Shown here: piece after piece, positions 7,527 through 14,757 of the stretch
Layout: the number at the start of each line of letters is the position of its first letter
How positions within the stretch are numbered: position 1 is the first letter of the stretch
Assembly: GCA_937903095.1 (NCBI GenBank)
Contig: CALCZN010000325.1
Location: forward strand, 1-17,728
DNA from: Zeimonas sp937903095
GTDB lineage: Bacteria; Pseudomonadota; Gammaproteobacteria; Burkholderiales; Burkholderiaceae_E
Direction of reading: 5' to 3'
Length of the DNA: 17,728 nucleotides
Position numbers and translations under genes: made by a program
The notes under the pieces: generated by a model
Told to the model about the DNA's origin: nothing
The model's database searches: none
Seen by the model: only the letters and a program-made list of their open reading frames with translations

Positions 7527-7732
7527 TGACTCTCTCTTGTTTCGGGACAGGATCCCGAAGCGGAAAGCCTGTCGCCACCGAGCAGAGCGAAGAACGTGCC
7601 CGCACGCGCTCGCGGCAACCCGCTTCGACGGGAACGCGCTTTACCGGAGCGCGGCGCGGCGCGCGCGGCAAGTCCTTCCGTGCGGAAATTCCTACTGCGG
7701 TGCAGCACCTGTCCGCAGCACCCGTCCCGCAT
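7527..7732. other. Intergenic leader of the glycan cluster with a 7-bp hairpin
   Basis: No gene is seen in these 206 bases. A perfect stem-loop (TTCGGGA 7541-7547, five-base loop, TCCCGAA 7553-7559) lies 14 bases upstream of the glycosyltransferase start, within its leader. A shorter palindrome (CCCGC 7726-7730 with GCGGG 7736-7740) surrounds the stop of the upstream gene. I could not identify a convincing sigma-70 promoter. Confidence 0.45.
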
Positions 7733-8299
7733 TCAGCGGGCGACATCGCTGGTTGCGTCAGCAGGGCCCGGACGCGGGCCGACGAAAGGCTCGTGCTGCC
7801 TTGCAGCAGCCTCCTTGACGAGCGCGCGCAAGGCAGCGGCAATCATCGTGGCGAAGGCTTCGTCGTACCACGGATGAGCGCCGCTCACTCCGACGACGAT
7901 GCCGTCGAGGCACACGGCGCCCCACACCGCGACGTCGCCCACGCGCAGCCGATGCGGCTGCAGCGCCTGCAGCCGGTGCGTGTCGACGCCGTGCAGCCAC
8001 GCCTGCCGCGCCTTCGCCCGCGCGAACATGCCGTAGTCGGCGTCCCATCGCGCACGATCGCCGATCCGGTGTTCCGCGAGGATCGCCTCCTCGAAAGTGC
8101 AATCGCCCGGTGCGAGCGCGGGGTCGACGACGACGATCGAGAGGAAGCCACCGCCGCTCACCTCAGGCCGGGCGACCGCCGCCTCGATCGCCGGAAGCGC
8201 CATCTCGATCGCCCGCTGCGCGCAGGCGCGATCGGCATACCAGCTGCCGCGCACGCCGAGTTCGCTGCGCAGAACGGCGGGGGTGCCGGTCGTCGTCAT
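7733..8299 (-). CDS. Small GlcG/HbpS-like (haem-degrading domain) protein, tentative (188 aa)
   Basis: Function not firmly recognised. The C-terminal half resembles the GlcG/HbpS fold (Pfam family named haem-degrading): FLSIVVVDP (52-60) as an early strand, then ARAKARQAWLHGVDTHRLQ (93-111) as the helix, and VWGAVCLDGIVVGVSGAHPW (125-144) followed by YDEAFATMIAAAL as the closing strand-helix. No signal peptide or membrane segment is seen. The family includes haem binders such as Streptomyces HbpS, a partner of a two-component system, but no haem ligand is obvious here. Start ATG 8297-8299 has AGGAG at 8307-8311, and it overlaps the stop of the ABC-receiver fusion gene as ATGA. This coupling makes joint expression very likely and a shared function plausible. 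The last ~25 residues look disordered. Confidence 0.6.
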   Translation of the reverse strand: MTTTGTPAVLRSELGVRGSWYADRACAQRAIEMALPAIEAAVARPEVSGGGFLSIVVVDPALAPGDCTFEEAILAEHRIGDRARWDADYGMFARAKARQAWLHGVDTHRLQALQPHRLRVGDVAVWGAVCLDGIVVGVSGAHPWYDEAFATMIAAALRALVKEAAARQHEPFVGPRPGPADATSDVAR

Positions 8300-11133
8300 C
8301 GCTTGTCTCCTGTAGAAGCGGAAGGTTCGATGCGCGCTTCCTCGTCGGCCGGCGAACGCTCGCCTGCCGACGCCTGCGCGCGCTTCGGCGCCGGCACGAG
8401 CCGCCGGATCGTCGCGACCAGTTCGTCGACCTGCACGGGCTTGGTCAGGTGCACCTGGAAGCCCGCCATCAACGCGCGCAGCCGGTCCTCGGGCTTCGCC
8501 ATTCCGGTCAGCGCGATCGCCGGCGTACGACGATCGAGACCGATGCCCAGGCGCGCCTCCAGCTGGCGCAGGCCGCGCACGACGTCGTGGCCGTCCTCGT
8601 CGCCCAACGCGATGTCGCACAACACGATGTCGGGCCAGCGCGCGGGCGCGAGCGAAGACAGCCATTCGAGCGCGTCGAAGCCGTGCTCGAAGGTGACGAC
8701 CTCGGCGCCCTCGTGCTCGAGCGTGAGCTGCAGCATCTCGCGCACGTCGGCGACGTCGTCGATCGCGACGATGCGCAGTCCGCCCAGGCGTCGGGCGGCA
8801 ACCGGCGCCGACTCCTTCGCCGCCTCCTTCGCCGCCTCTTTCGGGACGCGCACCGAGACGCCGCCCGCATCGATCGCGCGCAGCGGAAGCTCGATGACGT
8901 ACCGCGTTCCGTGCCCGGGCCCGGGCGGCTCGATCGTGAAGCGTCCGCCGTGGCGCTCGAACACGCTGCGCAACTGCAGCGGATCGGCCGACGGCACGCC
9001 ATCGGGCGGCGGCGCGCGCAGTTCGCCCGCCGAATGCGAACCGTCGGTGAGGACCAGCCGCGCCGAGCCTTCGTGCCGCGTGATCGCCCACTCGATGCGC
9101 CCGCCGTCGGGCGTCGCGTTCAATGCGTGCAGCGTCAGGTCCCACAAGGCCTGCGAGAGCACGCTCGGATCGCCGGTGATGCGCGCCTGCGTCAGCTCGA
9201 TGTTGGTGAAGATCTGGATCGAGCGCTCGTCGACGATGCCGCGCACTCCGTCGAGCACGCTGGCGAGCACGACCCCGAGGTTGACCGGCTGGCGGGCCAG
9301 GCGCCGCTCGGTGCGCTCGACGTCCAGCTGCTGCTGCTGCAGGTTCCACAACTGCGCATACAGGCCGCGTTGCCCGAGCAGCTCGTCGTGCCTGCCGCGC
9401 TCGACGATGCGGCCCCGATCGAGCACGATGATCTCGTCGGCGCCGACGATCGTCGACAGCCGATGCGCGATGATCAGCGTCGTGCGATCGCGCGCGATGC
9501 GGTCGATCTCGCTCTGGATCGCGCGCTCGGCGCGCGTGTCGAGCGCGGAGGTCGCCTCGTCGAAAATCAGCATCGGCGGATCCTTCAGCAGCGCGCGAGC
9601 GATCGCGAGCCGCTGGCGTTCGCCGCCCGAGAGCATCAGTCCGCGCTCGCCCACCGGCGTGTCGTACTGCTGCGGCAGCGACATGATCAGCTCGTGCAGC
9701 TGCGCGGCCTTCGCCGCCTCGATCACGTCGGCCTGCGATGCGCCCGCGCGCCCGTAGGCGATGTTGTAGGCGATCGTGTCGTTGAACAGCACCGTGTCCT
9801 GCGGCACCACGCCGATTGCCCCGCGCAGGCTGGGCAACCCGATGCGGCGGATGTCGGTGTCGTCGACCAGGATGCGCCCGCCGTCGACCTCGTACATGCG
9901 CATCAGCAGCCGCGCGAGCGTCGACTTCCCGGAACCGCTGCCGCCCACCACCGCCGCCGTGCGCCCCGGCTCGATGACGAAACTCACCCCCTGCAGGATC
10001 GGCCGGCCCGGCTCGTAGGAGAACTCGACGTCGTCGAAGGCCACGCGCGGACGATTGCCTTCGAGCAGCGCGCGGTGAGGCGGGTCTTCGTCCGGCTCCA
10101 CCGGATTGCGCAACAGCGCCGCCAGCCGGTCGACGTTGACCATCGCATCGCGCGTCTCGCGGAACAGGAAGCCGAGCGCGTTCAGCGGCATGCAGATCTG
10201 CAGCACGTAGGCATTGACGAGCACGAGGTCGCCCACCGTCATCGCGCCCTTCATCGTGTACTCGCCGGCGAGCAGCATGATCGCCGCCACGCCGGCGGCG
10301 ATGATCGCGCCCTGCCCCAGGTGCAGGCGCGACAGCGCGTACTGGCTCTGCACGCTCAGCCCGGACCACTCGCCCATCAACGCGGCATAGCGCTGCGCCT
10401 CGTGGCGCTCGCGCACGTTCACCTTCACCGCCTCGTAGTTCAGCAGGCTGTCGAGCAGGCTGCCTTCGGCGCGCGCACCGGTCGCGTTCACGCGCGCCTC
10501 GAACTCGACGCGCCGCTTCGTCATCACGAAGGTGTAGAAGGCGTAGACGCCGAAGGTGGCGAGGATGATCGCGGTGAACCACAGGCTGTAGCCGCCGATC
10601 ATCACGATCAGCACCCCGCCGATCTCGACCAGCGTGGGCAGCAGCGTGAACAACGCCGCGCCGAGCAGGAAGCCGACGGCGGCGGTGCCGCGGTTCACGT
10701 CGTGCAGCAGCGCCCCCGAATTGCGGCTCGCGTGGAAGGCCGGACCGACGCGCAGCAGATGCAGCAGCGAGCGCTCGGCGGTGCCCGAGATCGAATCGAG
10801 CGTCACCCGCACGAAGCTCATGTCGCGCAGCTCGACGAACAGCGTGCTCGAGAAGCGCAGCAGGCTGTAGCCGATCAGCAGGAACACCGGCACGGCGACG
10901 AGCGGCGCGATGGCGGGCGGATTGCCGGCCAGCGCCGCGTTGCGCGCGGCTTCGGCGATCGTGAACTCGTCGACGATGCGCTTGAGCACCAGCGGCACCG
11001 CCACGCTGGCGACTTTCGCGAGGACGAGGAACAGCGCGGCGAGCAGCGCGGCGCGCCGGTGCCGGCGCAGCACCGTCCACAGCGTGTCGATGATCAGGTT
11101 GTTGCGCCCGAAAGCAGGCGCTGCGGCGGTCAT
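8296..11133 (-). CDS. Atm1/HMT-type ABC exporter fused to HATPase-like and receiver domains (945 aa)
   Basis: Half-transporter exporter of the Atm1/heavy-metal-tolerance type with a signalling tail. Residues 28-325 form the six-helix membrane domain, including DSLLNYEAVKVN (228-239), a hallmark of Atm1 proteins. The nucleotide-binding domain has Walker A GGSGSGKST (397-405), VVPQDTVLF, signature LSGGERQ (501-507), Walker B LIFDEATSALD (Asp525, Glu526) and His557, all intact. Residues 602-752 align with a histidine-kinase ATPase domain but are degenerate: LWDLTLHALNATPDGG replaces the N-box, and G1/G2 boxes are lost; no DHp histidine is seen. A KEAAKEAAKE linker leads to a receiver domain (786-912) with Asp792/793, phospho-acceptor Asp840, Thr876 and Lys898. 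ATG 11131-11133 is chosen; a TTG at 11229 would add an Arg-rich 32-residue extension. Neither start has a clear ribosome site. It probably works as a dimer. Substrate is unknown; Atm1 relatives move glutathione conjugates. Confidence 0.9.
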   Translation of the reverse strand: MTAAAPAFGRNNLIIDTLWTVLRRHRRAALLAALFLVLAKVASVAVPLVLKRIVDEFTIAEAARNAALAGNPPAIAPLVAVPVFLLIGYSLLRFSSTLFVELRDMSFVRVTLDSISGTAERSLLHLLRVGPAFHASRNSGALLHDVNRGTAAVGFLLGAALFTLLPTLVEIGGVLIVMIGGYSLWFTAIILATFGVYAFYTFVMTKRRVEFEARVNATGARAEGSLLDSLLNYEAVKVNVRERHEAQRYAALMGEWSGLSVQSQYALSRLHLGQGAIIAAGVAAIMLLAGEYTMKGAMTVGDLVLVNAYVLQICMPLNALGFLFRETRDAMVNVDRLAALLRNPVEPDEDPPHRALLEGNRPRVAFDDVEFSYEPGRPILQGVSFVIEPGRTAAVVGGSGSGKSTLARLLMRMYEVDGGRILVDDTDIRRIGLPSLRGAIGVVPQDTVLFNDTIAYNIAYGRAGASQADVIEAAKAAQLHELIMSLPQQYDTPVGERGLMLSGGERQRLAIARALLKDPPMLIFDEATSALDTRAERAIQSEIDRIARDRTTLIIAHRLSTIVGADEIIVLDRGRIVERGRHDELLGQRGLYAQLWNLQQQQLDVERTERRLARQPVNLGVVLASVLDGVRGIVDERSIQIFTNIELTQARITGDPSVLSQALWDLTLHALNATPDGGRIEWAITRHEGSARLVLTDGSHSAGELRAPPPDGVPSADPLQLRSVFERHGGRFTIEPPGPGHGTRYVIELPLRAIDAGGVSVRVPKEAAKEAAKESAPVAARRLGGLRIVAIDDVADVREMLQLTLEHEGAEVVTFEHGFDALEWLSSLAPARWPDIVLCDIALGDEDGHDVVRGLRQLEARLGIGLDRRTPAIALTGMAKPEDRLRALMAGFQVHLTKPVQVDELVATIRRLVPAPKRAQASAGERSPADEEARIEPSASTGDKR
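8812..8835 (-). repeat. Two 12-bp tandem copies encoding the helical linker
   Basis: CTCCTTCGCCGC occurs twice back to back, with a third decayed copy (CTCTTTCGG) after it. On the minus strand it encodes the KEAA repeats that separate the ATPase-like domain from the receiver domain. Confidence 0.8.
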
Positions 11134-11318
11134 CGGAAGGAGGCGGGCACGAAGGAGACGACGGAAACGGCAGCGGCGGCGCGCCGGCAGCGCGCGCCGA
11201 GACCGTGCGGCAATCGGCGGTTGCGTCAAACGGGATGCCCGGCGATATGCCGCCGTACTGCGCGATGTGCCGCCCGCGCGCGGTCAAGTGCGGCGCGCGG
11301 ACGCCTTCCTTCCGAAAA

Positions 11319-11350
11319 ACTTGCGGGCTCGGCCACTTGCGGGCCCGGCC
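11319..11350. repeat. 16-bp tandem repeat in the intergenic region
   Basis: ACTTGCGGGCTCGGCC (11319-11334) is followed immediately by ACTTGCGGGCCCGGCC (11335-11350), with one mismatch. It lies in the 246-bp gap (11134-11379) between the PEBP gene stop and the ABC-fusion start. The rest of that gap contains GC-rich palindromes (for example 11177-11184 with 11192-11199) and no clear promoter. Confidence 0.75.
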
Positions 11351-11379
11351 TGCGCGATGCGCGGCCTTCTCGCGGCCGT

Positions 11380-11949
11380 CTACTTCGCCAGTCCGTACTT
11401 CGCGGTCAGCCGTGCCTTACCCAGCGCATTCGCGTTGACCATGAAGCCGACGAAGGAGGCGCTGGCGCCGGCCGGGATGTCGAGCTTGTCGACCTTCAGC
11501 GCATAGACGGTGAAGACGTAGCGATGCGGCTTGTCGCCGGCCGGCGGGCACGGACCGCCCCAGCCCGGCACGCCGAAATCGGTGGTCTGCTGCGCAGCGC
11601 CCTGCGGCAGGTTCTTGCCGTCCACCGACCCCGCGCCGTCGGGCAACGACGTCGTGTCGGCGGGCAGGTTGTAGACGACCCAGTGCCACCAGCCGGCACC
11701 GCCGGTGGGCGCATCGGGGTCGTGGACCATCAGCGCGAAGCTCTTCGTTCCGTTCGGGGCGTCCTTCCAGCTGAGCGCCGGAGAGATGTTGTCTCCCTTG
11801 CAGCCGAAACCGTTGTAGACGTTCTTCTCGGGGATCGTCGCGTTCGGTTTCAGCTCGGGACTGGACAGCTCGAAGGCAGCGGCACTGCCGACGCTCGAGA
11901 GCACGAGCGCGGCGCAGCCGGCGGCGAAGGCGGCGGCGGTCGGGCGCAT
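11380..11949 (-). CDS. Exported YbhB/YbcL family PEBP (Raf kinase inhibitor-like) protein (189 aa)
   Basis: Phosphatidylethanolamine-binding-protein fold. In bacteria its role is poorly defined; eukaryotic homologues bind phospholipids and inhibit kinases. Residues 1-25 form a signal peptide (MRPTAAAFAAGCAALVLSSV, then GSAAA, likely cleaved before FELSS), so the mature protein should be periplasmic. Family marks are MVHDPDAP (74-81), WWHWVVYNLP with His89 (87-96), GWGGPCPPAGDKPHRYVFTVYAL (129-151) and the closing AKYGLAK. Length matches bacterial members. ATG 11947-11949 is preferred over a TTG at 11985 because it starts directly at the signal peptide; neither has a strong ribosome site. It is divergent from the molybdoenzyme gene (146-bp gap) and upstream of the ABC fusion on the same strand. 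Link to either neighbour is not evident. Confidence 0.93.
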   Translation of the reverse strand: MRPTAAAFAAGCAALVLSSVGSAAAFELSSPELKPNATIPEKNVYNGFGCKGDNISPALSWKDAPNGTKSFALMVHDPDAPTGGAGWWHWVVYNLPADTTSLPDGAGSVDGKNLPQGAAQQTTDFGVPGWGGPCPPAGDKPHRYVFTVYALKVDKLDIPAGASASFVGFMVNANALGKARLTAKYGLAK

Positions 11950-12095
11950 GGCTTTGTTGTCGTTCGATGGGCTCGGGGAAGGCAATCGTCTTCCGATTCG
12001 GTTTCCCGCGCAACCGTGGGGGTTGCGGCGCCCGACGGCGAGCTCGCGTCGGCAGTAGCATCGGGACCGATCCCGCTTCGCCGGAGGAAACGACA
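11950..12095. promoter_or_regulatory. Divergent intergenic region with leader hairpin
   Basis: This region lies between the divergent PEBP and molybdoenzyme genes, so promoters for both should be here. It holds a perfect 7-bp stem-loop (CGCAACC 12009-12015 with GGTTGCG 12021-12027) and a smaller one (CGGGA 12062-12066 with TCCCG 12071-12075). The GGAGGA at 12083-12088 is a strong ribosome site that fixes the GTG start at 12096. No clear -35/-10 pair was found. Confidence 0.5.
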
Positions 12096-14411
12096 GTGAG
12101 CTCAGCCCCCTACGGGCGCTATGGCAGCGGCCAGGCCGTACGACGCCTGGAGGACTACACGCTGGTCACCGGGCGCGGCGCCTTCGCCGACGACTGCGAC
12201 GCGTCCGGCCAGGCGCATCTGTGCCTGCTGCGCTCGCCGCACGCGCACGCGCGCATCGTCTCGATCGACGCCGAAGCGGCCCGGCGCATGCCGGGCGTCG
12301 TCGCCGTGTTCATCGGCGAGGACCTCGTCGCCGCCGGCGTCGCGCCCTTCCCTGGTCCTCCGTTCCAGCGCCCGGACGGCTCGCCGGCCGCGTCGCCGCC
12401 GCGACACGCGCTCGCCATCGAACGCGCGCGCTTCGTCGGCGAAGCGGTCGCCGCGATCGTCGCCGAGACCACGGCGATCGCCGAAGAGGCGCGCGACGCG
12501 ATCCTCGTCGACTACGACCCGTTGCCGGCGGTCGTCGACGCGCAGCAGGCGCTCGCGCCCGACGCGCCGCTGGTCTTCGACGGCGCGCCGGGCAACGTCG
12601 CCGCGATGACGCGCTACGGCGACCAGGCCGCGGCCGACGCCGCCTTCGCCTCTGCCGCGCACGTAGTCGAGCAGGAGATCGTCAACCAGAGGCTGGCCCC
12701 TTCGCCGCTCGAACCGCGCACCGTGCTCGCGATGCCCGACCGCGACAGCGGCCGCCTGACGCTTCGAATGAGCACGCAGATGCCGGGCGGCGCTCGCGAT
12801 TCGCTTGCTGCGCTGCTCGGCCGGCCGATCGAAAGCATCCGCGTATTGGCCGGCGACGTCGGCGGCGGTTTCGGCATGAAGACGGGGCTGTATCCGGAGG
12901 ACGCTGTCGTCGCCTGGTGTGCGCAGGAGTTGCAGCGCCCGGTCAAGTGGCGCGCCGAGCGCAGCGACGAGTTCCTCGGCGCCGTACACGGCCGCGACCT
13001 GCACAGTCGCGCCGCGCTCGCGCTCGACGCGCAGGGGCGCATCCTCGCGCTGCGCATCCGCTCGGAAGCGAACGTCGGCGCCTACGCCACGCCCACCGGT
13101 GTCGCCATCCAGCTGCTGGTCGGACCGTGGGTGCAGACCAGCGTCTACGACATCGCGACGATCGACTTCGAGTTCCGCGCGGTGCTGACCAACACGACGC
13201 CCACCGGCGCCTATCGCGGCGCGGGCCGGCCCGAAGCGATCTACCTGATCGAGCGGCTGATCGACGCCGCGGCGCATCGGCTGTCGCTCGATCCGGTGGA
13301 ACTGCGTCGCCGCAACCTGATCGGGCCGCAGCGCATGCCCTATCGCAACGCGATGGGCCAGGTCTACGACAGCGGTCACTTCGAGTCGATGCTCGACCAG
13401 GCACTGGCGCTGGCCGATGCGAGCGGCTTCGACGCTCGGCTCGCGCAATCGAAGACGCGCGGCCGGCTGCGCGGTCGCGGCATCGTCACCTTCCTCGAGT
13501 GGACCGGCGGCAACGCACTCGAAGAGCGCGTTACGATCGACGTGACGCCCGACGGCATCATCGAGATCGCATCCGCTACGCAGGCGATGGGCCAGGGCAT
13601 CGCGACCTCGTATGCGCAGCTCGCCGTCGACGTCTTCCAGGTGCCGATCGAAAGCATCCGCATCGTGCAGGGCGACACCGATCGGGGTGCCGGCTTCGGC
13701 AGCGCCGGATCGCGCTCGCTGTTCACCGGCGGGTCTGCAGTGCAGATCGGTTCGAAGCAAACGGTGCAGAAGGCGCAGGAGCTGGCCGCCGAACACTTCG
13801 AGACGAAGGTCGAGGACATCGAATACGCCGAAGGCGCGCTTCGCGTCGTCGGCACCGACCGCAACATCGGGCTCTTCGAGCTGGCCGCTCGCGCGCCCGA
13901 TGCGCGCATCACCGTCGACTCGACGACCGCCGTCGACGCCCCGAGCTGGCCGAACGCCTGCCACATCAGCGAAATCGAGATCGACCCCGACACCGGCGAC
14001 GTCGAAGTGGTCGCCTACTGGTCGATGAACGACGTCGGCCGCGTCGTCAACCCGACGATCGTGCGCGGCCAGCTCGAAGGCGGCGCGATGCAGGGAATCG
14101 GCCAGGCGCTGTGCGAGGGCGTCGTCTATGAAGCGGACAGCGGGCAGCTGCTCTCGGCGAGCTTCCTCGACTACGCATTGCCGCGCGCGGCACTCGCGCC
14201 GCCGTTCCGGATGGAGATGGACACGTCGATCCCCTGCCGCACGAATCCGCTCGGCGTGAAGGGCGTCGGCGAACTCGGCACGATCGGCGCGACGCCGTGC
14301 GTGTTCAATGCGGTGGTCGATGCGCTGTGGAGGGCGGGAGCGGGAGAGAGGGCGTTGGGGTTGCAGATGCCGTTGGTGAGGGAGAAGGTTTGGGGGGCGT
14401 TGCACGGGTAG
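12096..14411 (+). CDS. Xanthine dehydrogenase/CO dehydrogenase-family molybdopterin-binding large subunit (771 aa)
   Basis: Catalytic molybdenum subunit that hydroxylates an aldehyde, purine or related substrate, normally with separate FeS and FAD subunits. The protein opens with GSGQAVRRLEDYTLVTGRG (10-28), as CoxL-like proteins do. Cofactor motifs are GDVGGGFGMKTG (253-264), GAYRGAGRPEA (371-381), QAMGQGIATS (496-505) and KGVGELG with the catalytic Glu726. The active-site loop AYRGAGR is the form II type; form I CO dehydrogenases carry AYRCSFR, so true CO oxidation is unlikely. The GTG at 12096-12098 is preceded by GGAGGA seven bases away; the in-frame extension upstream is not needed. Length is usual. 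No FeS or FAD subunit gene follows; the repeat island begins directly downstream. The substrate is unknown. The last ~80 bases are strikingly G-rich. Confidence 0.93.
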   Translation: MSSAPYGRYGSGQAVRRLEDYTLVTGRGAFADDCDASGQAHLCLLRSPHAHARIVSIDAEAARRMPGVVAVFIGEDLVAAGVAPFPGPPFQRPDGSPAASPPRHALAIERARFVGEAVAAIVAETTAIAEEARDAILVDYDPLPAVVDAQQALAPDAPLVFDGAPGNVAAMTRYGDQAAADAAFASAAHVVEQEIVNQRLAPSPLEPRTVLAMPDRDSGRLTLRMSTQMPGGARDSLAALLGRPIESIRVLAGDVGGGFGMKTGLYPEDAVVAWCAQELQRPVKWRAERSDEFLGAVHGRDLHSRAALALDAQGRILALRIRSEANVGAYATPTGVAIQLLVGPWVQTSVYDIATIDFEFRAVLTNTTPTGAYRGAGRPEAIYLIERLIDAAAHRLSLDPVELRRRNLIGPQRMPYRNAMGQVYDSGHFESMLDQALALADASGFDARLAQSKTRGRLRGRGIVTFLEWTGGNALEERVTIDVTPDGIIEIASATQAMGQGIATSYAQLAVDVFQVPIESIRIVQGDTDRGAGFGSAGSRSLFTGGSAVQIGSKQTVQKAQELAAEHFETKVEDIEYAEGALRVVGTDRNIGLFELAARAPDARITVDSTTAVDAPSWPNACHISEIEIDPDTGDVEVVAYWSMNDVGRVVNPTIVRGQLEGGAMQGIGQALCEGVVYEADSGQLLSASFLDYALPRAALAPPFRMEMDTSIPCRTNPLGVKGVGELGTIGATPCVFNAVVDALWRAGAGERALGLQMPLVREKVWGALHG
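14332..14360 (+). other. G-quadruplex-type motif at the 3' end of the molybdoenzyme gene
   Basis: Five G-runs lie within 29 bases on the coding strand: GGG 14332-14334, GGG 14336-14338, GGG 14342-14344, GGG 14350-14352 and GGGG 14357-14360, with loops of 1, 3, 5 and 4 bases. This meets the standard four-run pattern. The mRNA as well as the DNA could fold it. Confidence 0.65.
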
Positions 14412-14690
14412 CGGTTGACGGAAGCGGCGAGCCGCACCCCGGTCCGCATCATCTACCCAGCGAGGATCGGCGCGCCGGGCGGTGCGAACCGAGAACGAAA
14501 ACGCGCGGAATACGCGCATTCCCGCCGGTGTCCATCGCCGCGCTCCGAGCTATGCGCGAAAGACGAACGATATTGCCCGCCCCGACTGACCGACGACATC
14601 AGATGCGCGGAAAACGCGCATTCTTCGTCGCGGCTGAAACGTCGATCGGCAACATCGTCCTCCAGGCGAATCCGAAGTGCCGCGCCGCAG

Positions 14691-14745
14691 ACTTGTCCAC
14701 CGCCGGTGTGGCGCATCCCACGCAGACGCCGGCGGTGGGCAAGTC
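14691..14745. repeat. REP-like long hairpin
   Basis: GACTTGTCCACCGCCGG (14691-14707) pairs with CCGGCGGTGGGCAAGTC (14729-14745) over 17 bp with one mismatch that is a G-U pair in one RNA orientation, leaving a 21-base loop. The right arm is also part of the 40-bp inverted repeat with 15021-15060. Confidence 0.7.
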
Positions 14746-14757
14746 GTGTTCGACGCG
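14718..14757 (+). repeat. 40-bp perfect inverted repeat, left arm
   Basis: Exact reverse complement of 15021-15060. Similarity continues for about ten more bases (14708-14717 with 15061-15070) with two mismatches. The two arms are separated by 263 bases. Confidence 0.85.

Noticed and set aside
8913..8926. Palindrome GCCCGGGCCCGGGC
   Set aside because: It lies inside coding sequence for a Pro/Gly segment (PPGPGHG) and is explained by GC-rich codon use.
11134..11229. 32-residue N-terminal extension of the ABC fusion from a TTG
   Set aside because: Arg-rich, no ribosome site, and the Atm1-like region begins naturally at ATG 11133. Kept only as an alternative.
8110..12099. 1329-residue plus-strand open frame antisense to the ABC fusion
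   Set aside because: Rich in Arg, His, Gln and Ala with no family motif. It is the expected long antisense frame of high-GC coding DNA; the minus strand has complete ABC and receiver motifs.
12102..14519. 805-residue minus-strand open frame antisense to the molybdoenzyme
   Set aside because: Composition is Arg/Asp/His-biased and motif-free, while the plus strand has intact cofactor motifs and a strong ribosome site.
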